A stretch of DNA of 64,000 bases. It comes from Pseudomonadota bacterium (GTDB taxonomy: Bacteria > Pseudomonadota > Gammaproteobacteria > Burkholderiales > Burkholderiaceae_C). The notes under the pieces are model-generated. The model did not search any database. It saw only the letters and a list, made by a program, of their open reading frames with translations, and was not told the origin of the DNA. The stretch is from positions 1-64,000 of the forward strand of contig CAUJHV010000075.1 of the NCBI GenBank assembly GCA_963205115.1, in the 5' to 3' direction. Made by a program: the position numbers and the translations under genes. Positions 42,032 to 50,168 of this stretch are shown piece by piece. Numbering within the stretch: the first letter of the stretch is position 1; each line of letters opens with the position of its first letter.

Positions 42032-43384
42032 TCAACACGACGCGTCGCTGCCGCCAGTCGAACCGTCAGTTCGATCGGCCGCAGGCGTGCCGGCGGCAGG
42101 CGCGGGCAGGCCCAGGCGCAACAGCACCACGCAACCACCGGCGGAGGGCCGTGGCAGACCCAGTGTTCCACCGTGCGCACGCGCCACCAGATCGGCCAGC
42201 ATCAGGCCCATGCCCATCTGGCCCTGGTAGTTCTGCTCGCTCAGGGCCTGCTGCAGCAGCGCGCGGCGTTCGTCTTCGATGCCCGGGCCGTCATCCTGCA
42301 GCCGGATGCAGGTGCCGGCGCTTTCGCGTTGAACGCGGATGTGCACACGGGCGGCGCCGTGGCGGACCGCGTTGTCCAGCAGGTTGGCCATGGCGGCCGC
42401 CAGGAGATCGGGATCGGCCATCACTTCCGAGGACGGCTCCACCGTGACGGTCAGGTTTTCGACGCTCAGTTGGGACATCAGGTCAGCCAGCTGGACGCGC
42501 TGCCACTTGACCTGGGTGCCGCTGCGAAACAGGGTCAGGATCGCGCTGACGACGCGCCGCAGGCGGTCCGCTGCCTGGCGGGCCAGCTGGAGCATCGGCT
42601 GCGCCTCGGGCGGTGATGCACGCTGCGCGGCGGCCAGCTGCGCCATCATGCCCGCCAGCGGTGTGCGCAGGGCATGGGCGGCGTGCGCCGAGAAGGCGCG
42701 TTCGTGTGCCACGCGCGATGCCAGGCGCGCACCCAGCAGCGTGATGGCGTCGCTGACGGGTTGCAGTTCCTGGCGGTGCGGATCGGGCAGCGCGGCGCCG
42801 GGCTGCAGGGGATCGAACTGCGCCACGGCCTGCGACAGCACCGACAGCGGCTGCAGTTCGCGACGCACGCGCCGGCGCAGCCACCACGCGCACAGCACGC
42901 CGACCACCAGCGCGCCGCCGACGGTGTACTGCGTGGCTTCGAGTTTGGCTTCTCTGCGTTCGTTGCCCGTCTGCGCCACCATCAACAGCCGGCCACGCAT
43001 GTCGAACTCGGAGACCAGCACGCGCCAGGTGGCATCGACGTCGACGATGCCCCGGTGGGCCGTTGCCGTGAGTGCCGCGGGCGGCGCCTCATGGGAGCGC
43101 AGCAGCACACCCTGCTGCGGATCGACGATCTGCCAGACGAGTTCTTCCTTGTGCGGCGGCGCGGGCATGACCCTGCCGACGCCCAGCGACAGCGAGGTCA
43201 CGTTCGATTGCAGCAGGGCGTGCAGGATCTGCGACGCTTCACGCAGCGTCGCGTCCATGATCTCGTCGACCTCGTGTCGGACCACGGCAGTGACCACCGC
43301 CGCCACCGCCACACCCCAGACCAGGGAGACGAGGACCAGGGTGTGCGACAGGCGGGTGCGGATGGACGGCGTGGCCTCAGCCAT
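42032..43384 (-). CDS. Sensor histidine kinase of a two-component system
   Basis: A 450-aa membrane kinase, QseC/PmrB type. The first span is at 14-36 (LVLVSLVWGVAVAAVVTAVV), then a periplasmic region of about 110 residues, then a second span (YTVGGALVVGVLCAWWLRRR). In the cytoplasm: H box SAHAAHALRTPLAGMM with phospho-acceptor His, N box MANLLDNAVRHG, and G box LQDDGPGI and MGMGLMLAD. ATG 43384 overlaps the regulator gene's end by 8 bp. The place between the regulator and cusCBA suggests it senses periplasmic copper or oxidative state, an inference. Confidence 0.9.
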   Translation of the reverse strand: MAEATPSIRTRLSHTLVLVSLVWGVAVAAVVTAVVRHEVDEIMDATLREASQILHALLQSNVTSLSLGVGRVMPAPPHKEELVWQIVDPQQGVLLRSHEAPPAALTATAHRGIVDVDATWRVLVSEFDMRGRLLMVAQTGNERREAKLEATQYTVGGALVVGVLCAWWLRRRVRRELQPLSVLSQAVAQFDPLQPGAALPDPHRQELQPVSDAITLLGARLASRVAHERAFSAHAAHALRTPLAGMMAQLAAAQRASPPEAQPMLQLARQAADRLRRVVSAILTLFRSGTQVKWQRVQLADLMSQLSVENLTVTVEPSSEVMADPDLLAAAMANLLDNAVRHGAARVHIRVQRESAGTCIRLQDDGPGIEDERRALLQQALSEQNYQGQMGMGLMLADLVARAHGGTLGLPRPSAGGCVVLLRLGLPAPAAGTPAADRTDGSTGGSDASC

Positions 43385-44039
43385 CGCACGCGACCCAGCG
43401 GTAGCCCATGCCGCGGGTACTTTCGATCTGCGCGCGCCCGATCTTCTTTCGCAGGGAGTGGATGTGGACCTCCAGCGCATTGCTGGAGATCTCGCCTTCG
43501 AGCCCGAGGACCAGCGATTGCAGGTCCGGCTTGCTGACGAAGCGACCCGCACGCAGCGCCAGGGCCTCCGTCAAGGCCCACTCGCGAGCGGTCAGGTCCA
43601 GGGGTTGGCCCTTGAGCCAGATGTGCCGCGCCGCCAGGTCGATGGCCACATCGCCGAAGGCCAGGCGCGGGCTGGCTTCGCCCGATGCGCGGCGACGCAC
43701 GGCGCGGATCCGGGCGCTGAGCTCTTCGGGCTCGAAGGGCTTGACCAGATAGTCGTCCGCGCCGCTGTCCAGCCCGCGGATGCGGTCGCTGAGCAGGTCG
43801 CGTGCGGTCAGTATCACGACCGGCGTCTTGTCGCCGTGTGCGCGCAGCGACCTGACCCATTCGACGCCGGATCCGTCCGGCAACTGCCAGTCGACGAGCA
43901 AGGCATCGAAGGGCTCGTTGCGCAGCGCGCGTGCCTGGCCGAGCCTTTCGCACCAGTCCACCGCGTGGCCTTCGGCCTGGAGGAAGCTGCGCAGCCCGCC
44001 TCCGAGAATCTTGTCGTCTTCGAGCAGCAGCAATCGCAT
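43377..44039 (-). CDS. OmpR-family response regulator
   Basis: A 220-aa regulator. The receiver domain has LLLLEDDKILGGGL, phospho-acceptor Asp in ALLVDWQLPDGSG, and conserved Lys in DDYLVKPFEPEEL. The C-terminal winged helix has LTAREWALTEALALRAGRFVSK and a final STRGMGYRWVACDG. ATG 44039 is used because it begins the domain exactly and has GGAG upstream; ATG 44060 is in frame and would add seven residues. It pairs with the kinase directly downstream and likely controls cusCBA and the cytochrome/PepSY genes. Confidence 0.92.
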   Translation of the reverse strand: MRLLLLEDDKILGGGLRSFLQAEGHAVDWCERLGQARALRNEPFDALLVDWQLPDGSGVEWVRSLRAHGDKTPVVILTARDLLSDRIRGLDSGADDYLVKPFEPEELSARIRAVRRRASGEASPRLAFGDVAIDLAARHIWLKGQPLDLTAREWALTEALALRAGRFVSKPDLQSLVLGLEGEISSNALEVHIHSLRKKIGRAQIESTRGMGYRWVACDG

Positions 44040-44073
44040 GGCGGGTGCTCCGGGGTTCACGGGCGATGGCGCG

Positions 44074-44622
44074 TCATCGGCGGAACACCTTGGTGCCGGT
44101 GACCATGGCCTGGACGAGATTGGTGCGCTCCAGATGGCCCATGACGATGGCGGCGCTGGCGTGCAGCCCAGCCATGACGATGAGGCCGTGGCCCAGCGCC
44201 TCGTGGATGTCCTGCAGCCACTCCTCGCCCCAAAAGCGGTCGGTGGTCTGCAGCCAGCCCGTGAGGCCCAGCGCCGACACGCAGCCCATCAGGGCCAGCA
44301 TCATCACGGCGCCGACGGGGTTGTGGCCTTCGTGCCGCAGAGGCTGCCCCGCGCGCCAGGCCTGCACATGCGCACGCAGTCGCGTCGGCGTGGGCGCAAA
44401 CGCGGCGAAGCGTGCGTGGCGACTGCCGGTAAAGCCCCAGACCACACGCCCGGCGACAAGCGCGCAGGCCATGTAGCCCAGTGCCTGATGGAGTGTCTTG
44501 CCATCGGAGAGCACGAAATAGTTGAGCAGCACGCAGCCCACCAGGCACCAATGGAACACGCGTACGAACAAGTCCCACACCGCGACGGACTCGGTGCGCA
44601 TCGGCAGGCTGCGGCCGTGCAT
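44074..44622 (-). CDS. Cytochrome b561-type membrane protein
   Basis: A 182-aa four-helix membrane protein of the prokaryotic b561/CybB type. Heme-ligand His candidates are FVRVFHWCLVGC, TLHQALGYMACAL, DIHEALGHGLIV and MAGLHASAAIVMGH. Other family marks are VVWGFTGSRHARF and HNPVGAVMMLALM. It probably moves electrons between quinol and a periplasmic acceptor. ATG 44622 shares one base with the stop of the PepSY gene (TGATG), so the two are coupled, a pairing seen often in betaproteobacteria. Confidence 0.88.
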   Translation of the reverse strand: MHGRSLPMRTESVAVWDLFVRVFHWCLVGCVLLNYFVLSDGKTLHQALGYMACALVAGRVVWGFTGSRHARFAAFAPTPTRLRAHVQAWRAGQPLRHEGHNPVGAVMMLALMGCVSALGLTGWLQTTDRFWGEEWLQDIHEALGHGLIVMAGLHASAAIVMGHLERTNLVQAMVTGTKVFRR

Positions 44623-44879
44623 CACTTGCTTTCGAGAACAGCGGCGGTGGCCGGGTCGAAGTAGATCTCGACCTTCTTGCCGGACTTGTCGAAGCCGTAG
44701 ATCTCGTAGCACTGGCCCTTGCTGACCTTGAACGTCTTGATCTGGTAACCGTCCGCGGACAGACGCGCCTTGAAGTCGGTCTCCTTCATCCACTTGTCGG
44801 GCGACACCTGGCAGGTGGGGCCTGCCTGGGCGGCGAGGGCGGTCAGGGCGAGTGCGGCGGTTGTCAGGGCTTTGAACAT
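44622..44879 (-). CDS. PepSY-domain periplasmic protein
   Basis: An 85-aa protein with signal peptide (MFKALTTAALALTALAAQA-G). The mature part is a single PepSY-type domain: DKWMKETDFKARLSADGYQIKTFKVSKGQCYEIYGFDKSGKKVEIYFDPAT. ATG 44879 is chosen because the longer frame to 44957 has no signal-like start. Two Cys (PTCQV, GQCYEI) could form a disulfide. It is coupled to the b561 gene and is likely its periplasmic partner. Confidence 0.88.
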   Translation of the reverse strand: MFKALTTAALALTALAAQAGPTCQVSPDKWMKETDFKARLSADGYQIKTFKVSKGQCYEIYGFDKSGKKVEIYFDPATAAVLESK

Positions 44880-45134
44880 CTGTGGTTTCCTTATTGAGTC
44901 GAGACTTTGTGCATCCGGCTCTGTGTGGGCCGGTGAATGCATTGGAGCCTCGTGCAATGAAGCGAAACTTAACCGCGGCGCAGACGGTCGCGGACGCGCC
45001 GAAACGACGCTGACGGCTCCGGCGCGCGACGGGAGTGGCCCTGAAGGACCGATATGGCCCGGCGCGACGCAGTAGCCGTCCGGAGTGGCGGTCCGCAGTG
45101 GCGGTGCGGAGTGTTAGTCCGCGTATGTGGGGCG

Positions 45135-46328
45135 TTAGCTCTGGATTCCGAAGGAAGCCGTGTCCGCCGTCCAGCGCCGTGCCTGCTCGCTCAGCGAAAA
45201 GCCCAGGCCCGGCCGGTCGGACACCCACATGCGACCGTCCTTCAATTGCAACTGCTCGTTGAACAGCGGCCCCAGCCACTCGAAGTGTTCCAGCCAGGGC
45301 TCGTGGGCGTAGGCCGCGGCCAGGTGCAGGTGGATCTCCATCGCGAAGTGCGGTGCCAGCATGCGGCCCTTGAAATCCGCCAGCGCCATGATCTGCAGGA
45401 AGGGCGTGATGCCACCCACGCGCGGTGCGTCGGGCTGGATGAAATCGCTGCCGTTGGTCATGATGAGCTGCGCGTGTTCGCCGAAGCTCGTGAGCATCTC
45501 GCCGGTGGCGATGGGTGTGTCCAGGCTGGCGGCCAGCGCGGCGTGGCCTTCGAAGTCGTAGGCGTCCAGCGGCTCTTCGATCCAGACCAGCTCGAAGGGC
45601 TCGAGCCGGCGGCCCATGCGCTGCGCGGTGGGGCGGTCCCATTGCTGGTTGGCGTCGACCATCAGCGGGAAGTCGGGGCCCAGCAGTTCACGCACCGCGG
45701 CCACGCGCTTGAGGTCCGTCGCGCCATCGGGCTGGCCGACCTTGAGCTTGATGCCGCCGATGCCGCTGTCGCGCGAGATGGTCACGTTCTTCAGCACCTG
45801 GTCCAGCGGCGTGTGCAGGTAGCCGCCGGAGGTGTTGTAGCAGCGCACGGAATCGCGCTGCGCGCCCAGCAGCTTGGCCAGCGGCAGATTGGCGCGGCGG
45901 GCTTTCAGGTCCCACAGCGCCACGTCGAAAGGCGCGATGGCCTGTGTCGTCATGCCGCTGCGGCCCATGCTGGCGCCGGCCCACAGCAGCTTCGTGAAGA
46001 GCCGCTGGATGTCCGACGGGTCTTCGCCGATGAGGTTGGGCGCCAGCTCCTTCGCATGCGCGAAGAGGCCCGGCCCGCCGGCGCGCTTGGAGTAGCCGAA
46101 GCCCACGCCGCGGTGGCCGTCGCGCGAGGTGATTTCCGCAAAGATGAAGGCGATCTCGGTCAGCGGCTTCTGCCGCCCGGTGAGCACCTTGGCGTCGCTG
46201 ACCGGCGTGGCCAGCGGCAGCAGCACGAGCGACAACGCGATGGACGCGATGCGGTCGCCGCTGTCGGCCGCGGTGCGGGCATCGGCGGCCACCTGGGCGT
46301 AGGAAACGATGTTGGATTCGACGGCCAT
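45135..46328 (-). CDS. L-talarate/galactarate dehydratase (enolase superfamily)
   Basis: A 397-aa enzyme that closely resembles the characterised Salmonella L-talarate/galactarate dehydratase, from memory, across its whole length. Matching stretches are TPVSDAKVLTGRQKPLTE near residue 40, GVGFGYSKRAGG, CYNTSGGYLHTPLDQVLKN and IATGEMLTSFGEH. The catalytic Lys pair lies in GGIKLKVGQP, the Mg ligands in LMVDANQQWD and WIEEPLDAYD, and the catalytic His in LAPHFAMEIHLH. It dehydrates hexarates to 5-keto-4-deoxyglucarate. It is in the same orientation as the TIGR04222 gene to its right but shares no obvious pathway, so it may be a lone sugar-acid gene. Confidence 0.9.
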   Translation of the reverse strand: MAVESNIVSYAQVAADARTAADSGDRIASIALSLVLLPLATPVSDAKVLTGRQKPLTEIAFIFAEITSRDGHRGVGFGYSKRAGGPGLFAHAKELAPNLIGEDPSDIQRLFTKLLWAGASMGRSGMTTQAIAPFDVALWDLKARRANLPLAKLLGAQRDSVRCYNTSGGYLHTPLDQVLKNVTISRDSGIGGIKLKVGQPDGATDLKRVAAVRELLGPDFPLMVDANQQWDRPTAQRMGRRLEPFELVWIEEPLDAYDFEGHAALAASLDTPIATGEMLTSFGEHAQLIMTNGSDFIQPDAPRVGGITPFLQIMALADFKGRMLAPHFAMEIHLHLAAAYAHEPWLEHFEWLGPLFNEQLQLKDGRMWVSDRPGLGFSLSEQARRWTADTASFGIQS

Positions 46329-46395
46329 GGCATGTGAGTGGCGGGCTGGGGAAGCCGCATCATCAGTCATCCGGCGACGGCCGGGAGGGGTGGGG

Positions 46396-47958
46396 TCAAC
46401 CGCCGCCGCCGCATCCCCCGCCGCAGCCGCCTCCGCCGTCACCGCCACCTCCGTCGCCGCCGCTACCGCCACCACCGCCATCGACCGAAGTGGCGGAGCA
46501 TCCGCCGCCGCCGTCGCTGGTGCCGGTGCGCGCCAGGCTGTCGCGCGACACCACGAAGTTGATGCCGGCGAAGTCCGGGTCGGCCATCACCGCTGCCGTG
46601 CCCAGCACGGCAAAGCTCATCGGCAGCAGTTCGGCGGCGCGCTGGCGGGCCACGGGGTCGTCGGACTTCGGTGGCCACGGGCTGCCCTCGGACCGCAGCT
46701 GCGCGGCCAGGCGGTCCAGCACGCGGCGGCCCGCGGGTGTCGGCCGCGCGGGCTTGGCCAGGGCCGCCATGAGCACGGCGTTGCCCAGCATCAGCGCCAG
46801 GAGGAAGAAGACCGGCCGGTGGGCCGCCACGCCGTGGACGGCGCGCGCCGTCGCCAGGCACAGCAGCAGGGCCGCCAGCCCCATCAGCACCAGCGGCTTC
46901 AGCGGGTATTGGCCGGGCAGCCAGGCCAGGCCTGCGGCGGCCAGGCGGCGGTTGATCTCGCCGCTGGCGTGGCCAAGGCGCCAGGCGATCGCGCCGGGGC
47001 GGATCGTCTGGCCGGGCTCGGCGTGCTGCGCGGCCAGCCACACCGGGTGCGGCGGCGTGGAGGAGCCGGGTGCAGCCGTCGGATGGCTGTCGACGATCAA
47101 GTTCGCGCCACCGATGCGCCCACGCTTCGTGCGTGCAGCGTCCAGCCGGTACCAGCGGCGGGCGACACCTTCGGCCACCACTGTCGCCGCCACCCGCGTC
47201 GGGCCTGCGCTCAGCCAGGCCACTTCATAGGCGTCCAGCGTGGTCGGTGGCTGGGGCGCGTTCGTTGCCGGCTTCGCCGTGAAGGGGGCGCCCAGGTGCA
47301 GCACCACGAGCACCATCAGCGCGCCGAGGTACCAGCCCAAGGCGGTCGCGCTGCTCAGGCCATGCCAAGGTCCCAGCACGCCCCAGACCGCCGCCATCCA
47401 GCCCACGACGAGGGCCAACAGCACCACCGCTGTCGCCAGCCCCGCGCGCGTGTGCAGCGGTGCGGGCAGGCGCATCGAGGCCGGCCGGTCCGCGGGCCTC
47501 AGGCGCGCCTGGTCCGGGCCGAAGCGGCGCTGCACGTCGGGCCAGAGCTCGGGGTTCGGCGGCTCGCCGAAGAGTTGCTCGTAGCGCTGCAGCGTGCGGG
47601 CGTACATCTCCCGGTGGCGCGTGTCTTCGCCCGCGCCGCCCTTGGACGGGTCGTGGTGCAGGAAGCGGCCGAAGACCTTCGCGCACAGCTGGGCGTAGGC
47701 GCGCGATTGCGTCAGGTGCAGGTGCCAGGCCTCGTCGACATCGGCCGACGGGCAGACCTCATGCCCCGCCAACTGCGTCAGCACCAGGAAGCGGCGGTAC
47801 TCCCGCGTGGCTTGCGTCGCGTGGCCCAGCGTCCAGCTGTTCTGGTCGGCCAGGCGGTTCTCGAAGGCCCAGGGCTCGGTGTGCTCGCTCAGCGGCTGGG
47901 CCTCGATTTGTGCCAGCAGCGTCCGGGCGCGCTGGCGAAGTCCGGCTTCGGTCTGCAT
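46396..47958 (-). CDS. TIGR04222-type membrane protein with Gly/Cys-rich tail
   Basis: A 520-aa protein. The N-terminal 130 residues have a soluble domain with HLHLTQSRAYAQLCAKVFGRFLHHDPSKGG, reminiscent of glycine-rich-domain proteins. Hydrophobic spans follow near 180-200, 205-225 and 335-390. A TIGR04222 domain contains EINRRLAAAGLAW. The tail (GGGGGSGGDGGGGDGGGGCG) is almost pure Gly with Cys, encoded by a GC-rich repeat at 46396-46500. The family is found in stress- or sporulation-like contexts in actinobacteria and betaproteobacteria; function is unknown. The GC-rich 3' end may be hard to sequence. Confidence 0.8.
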   Translation of the reverse strand: MQTEAGLRQRARTLLAQIEAQPLSEHTEPWAFENRLADQNSWTLGHATQATREYRRFLVLTQLAGHEVCPSADVDEAWHLHLTQSRAYAQLCAKVFGRFLHHDPSKGGAGEDTRHREMYARTLQRYEQLFGEPPNPELWPDVQRRFGPDQARLRPADRPASMRLPAPLHTRAGLATAVVLLALVVGWMAAVWGVLGPWHGLSSATALGWYLGALMVLVVLHLGAPFTAKPATNAPQPPTTLDAYEVAWLSAGPTRVAATVVAEGVARRWYRLDAARTKRGRIGGANLIVDSHPTAAPGSSTPPHPVWLAAQHAEPGQTIRPGAIAWRLGHASGEINRRLAAAGLAWLPGQYPLKPLVLMGLAALLLCLATARAVHGVAAHRPVFFLLALMLGNAVLMAALAKPARPTPAGRRVLDRLAAQLRSEGSPWPPKSDDPVARQRAAELLPMSFAVLGTAAVMADPDFAGINFVVSRDSLARTGTSDGGGGCSATSVDGGGGGSGGDGGGGDGGGGCGGGCGGGG

Positions 47959-48356
47959 GGGGCCTCCTTTTCACACCCTCCAAGGTGTCGCGTGGCTCGC
48001 TGGCCCCACTGGCGGCGCGTTCAGCTGCGCGTGCCGCATGCGAGGCGTCGACTTGACTGTACACAGCCTGCCGCGGATCTGCTGGGGCAGGCACAAAGGG
48101 CCGCGCGGCTGAGCGCAGGCCGCCGTTCGCGCATGGCGGCGCGCCTGTATCGAACGGTTTCATGAGCACGTCCCGGAGTCCCCATCGCAGCCGACCAGCA
48201 GCGCCCACAAGCTAGGGGCCGTGTCGCCAGCTGAGCCCTGCAGCCGCCTAGACTGCGGGCCGGCCACGTCCTTGCCCCCATGACTGCTGCTGCTGCGTTG
48301 AATCGTTCTGCCTGCCTCGTCTCTGCACGTGTCGCCCCACCGGGGGCCTGGCGCGC
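47959..48356. other. Intergenic stretch without a convincing gene
   Basis: A roughly 400-bp gap between the divergent TIGR04222 gene and the small plus-strand gene at 48357. It should contain both promoters. The frames present are short and overlap in GC-rich DNA. Confidence 0.35.
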
Positions 48357-48731
48357 ATGAAGTGGCTGCGCCGCTGGACCAGCGGCATTTTCCGGCCGCA
48401 CTACCTGGAGATCGTGGAGCCGGGTCCACATCGGCTGGTCATCGACTCCAGCCGCGGCGAGTTTGTCTTCGACCGGCGCCGGCGCATCGTCAGCCGCGAC
48501 GGCCGCGCGCTGGCGCGATTCGACGAGGTGCGCTTCGTGGATGTCGCGCGCGACCTCGACCCGGGCGCCGGGGTCGATTGGGAAGTGTCCTTGTACCTGA
48601 GCCTGCTGCACCGCATCTGCATCGGCCAGACGCAGGACAACACGCGGGCCTCGATCGTGGGCGCGCGCATCGTCGGCGTCACCGGCGCCAGGGCCCTGGG
48701 CTGGACCCGGACCTTGCGAGTGCGCAAGTGA
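48357..48731 (+). CDS. Small hypothetical protein
   Basis: A 124-aa soluble protein beginning MKWLRRWTSGIFRPHYLEIVEPG. It has alternating charged and hydrophobic strands (RLVIDSSRGEFVFDRRRRIVSRDGRALARFDEVRFVDV; WEVSLYLSLLHRICIG), which suggests a beta-sandwich or PH-like fold. I recognise no family, although the EVRFVDV and VGARIVGVTGA pattern is like small domains that sit on membranes. No signal peptide. It is a single gene with its own start. Confidence 0.6.
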   Translation: MKWLRRWTSGIFRPHYLEIVEPGPHRLVIDSSRGEFVFDRRRRIVSRDGRALARFDEVRFVDVARDLDPGAGVDWEVSLYLSLLHRICIGQTQDNTRASIVGARIVGVTGARALGWTRTLRVRK

Positions 48732-48852
48732 GGCCGCCGGGCTTCAGGCCTGCTGCGCGCTGAGCGCAAGCTGGGCGAAACGAGCGTCTGCCGGGCATCC
48801 GGTGCCGATCAGAATCGGGCCCGTCGCATGACGCGGCAGGAGGGCTCCAGAG

Positions 48853-49446
48853 ATGAATCGCTGTCGCTTGTGGTGGGGGCCCCTGCGTGGCCTCGCACTG
48901 GGCCTGTTGGCCGCCGTCGCGGTCGGTTTGCCGGCAGCCGCACAGACCGTTCGCGCGCTGGACGGTGACAAGCAGCTGGTGGCCGTGCTCGGCGATGACA
49001 CGCGGCTGCCATTGGGTGCGGTGCGCTTCCAGCCCGCCGCGGGCGGGGCGGTGGCCTTCACGCTCACGCTCGACACCCAGCCCTTCAGCGACCATTTCCT
49101 GTCGATGCGCGAGTTCAAGTGCCTGGCGGGCCGCACCGAGCTGAGCTGCCACGTGCCGTACCCCTACGCCAACCCGCGGGTCGTCACGCCGGGTGACCTG
49201 ACCTGGCTCGAGCACAGCCTGCTGTTCTTCTACAAGCTGCCGGCGGACTTCGGGGCCAAGCTGTGGAACGGCGTCTACTTCGAATTCCGCCTCACGGACA
49301 AGGGGCTGGTGGGCACGCCCAAGGCCATCGACCTCAACCGCATCGCCGCGCCGCCGGCGGACCCGTCCGTGCCGCCGTTCCGGCGCGCGCTGCGCGACGA
49401 CATGCCGCCGCAGGCACGCTGGATCCGCAGCCTCGTCATCGAGTAG
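48853..49446 (+). CDS. Hypothetical secreted protein
   Basis: A 197-aa protein with a signal peptide (LALGLLAAVAVGLPAAA-QT). The mature part is beta-rich with a possible disulfide: KCLAGRTELSCHVPYPYANPRVV. It continues HSLLFFYKLPADFGAKLWNGVYFEF, and ends QARWIRSLVIE. No family is recognised. GGAGGGC-like sites precede ATG 48853. It stands alone before the TetR operator. Confidence 0.62.
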   Translation: MNRCRLWWGPLRGLALGLLAAVAVGLPAAAQTVRALDGDKQLVAVLGDDTRLPLGAVRFQPAAGGAVAFTLTLDTQPFSDHFLSMREFKCLAGRTELSCHVPYPYANPRVVTPGDLTWLEHSLLFFYKLPADFGAKLWNGVYFEFRLTDKGLVGTPKAIDLNRIAAPPADPSVPPFRRALRDDMPPQARWIRSLVIE

Positions 49447-49476
49447 CGCCGGGCCCCGAGTGGGTGGCTTGAAACG

Positions 49477-49489
49477 TATACGACGTATA
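49477..49489. promoter_or_regulatory. Palindrome in front of tetR, probable operator
   Basis: TATACG-A-CGTATA at 49477-49489 is a perfect palindrome with a one-base centre, 16 bp before the ATG of the TetR gene. A further half site (CGTCGTATAT) follows at 49499-49508. The AT-rich palindrome in a high-GC context suggests an autoregulatory TetR site. Inferred. Confidence 0.55.
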
Positions 49490-49505
49490 GTAAGATCCGT
49501 CGTAT

Positions 49506-50168
49506 ATGAATCAAGCCGCATCGGATTCCACCCCCGCCGCCGGTGACGACGGCGCTGCGCCCGGCCGCCGCGAACGCAAGCGCCAGCAGCTGGCCGACCA
49601 CCTGGCCGACACCGCCTGGGACATGTTCCAGGCCTTCGGCTTCGACGCCGTGAGCATGGAAGCCATCGCCGAAGCCGCGGACGTGGCCAAGGCGACGCTC
49701 TACAAGCACTTCCCGGTCAAGGGCGCGCTGCTGAGCCACCGGCTGCACCGCGAACTGGCCGAAGGCGCGCCGCGCTACCGCGCCGAGCTCGCGCGCTTGC
49801 CCGACACACGCGCGCGTTTCCGTGCCTATCTGCAGGCCTCGGTGGACTGGATCGACGGCCACAAGGCGCTGTTTGCGCCCTATGTGCGCTACCGGCTGCA
49901 GACCATGATGGAGGTTGTCGGTCCGGACGCGCGCGTCGAGCAGCGCAGCGGCACATCGGCCATCTTCCTGTCGCTGTTGACGCACGGCCAGGCCATCGGC
50001 GACGTGCGCCGCGATGTGGACGCGGTGGCGCTCACCGATGCCTTCCACGCGCTGTACCTGGCCACGCTGACGCGCTGGCTGGTGGAGCCGACGCTGGATT
50101 TGCGCGCGGCCTTCGACCGCATGCTCGATATCTTTTTCGGCGGCGCCGGACAGGAGCGCCGGCCATGA
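49506..50168 (+). CDS. TetR-family regulator
   Basis: A 220-aa regulator. The HTH is at residues about 20-65: RRERKRQQLADHLADTAWDMFQAFGFDAVSMEAIAEAADVAKATLYKHFPVKGAL, in which ATLYKHF is typical. The helical ligand domain has a C-terminal QETRRP-like tail. Its stop overlaps the ATG of the next gene by 4 bases, so it is co-transcribed with the PEP-synthase-like gene it probably controls. The palindrome 16 bp upstream is a likely site. The inducer is unknown. Confidence 0.9.
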   Translation: MNQAASDSTPAAGDDGAAPGRRERKRQQLADHLADTAWDMFQAFGFDAVSMEAIAEAADVAKATLYKHFPVKGALLSHRLHRELAEGAPRYRAELARLPDTRARFRAYLQASVDWIDGHKALFAPYVRYRLQTMMEVVGPDARVEQRSGTSAIFLSLLTHGQAIGDVRRDVDAVALTDAFHALYLATLTRWLVEPTLDLRAAFDRMLDIFFGGAGQERRP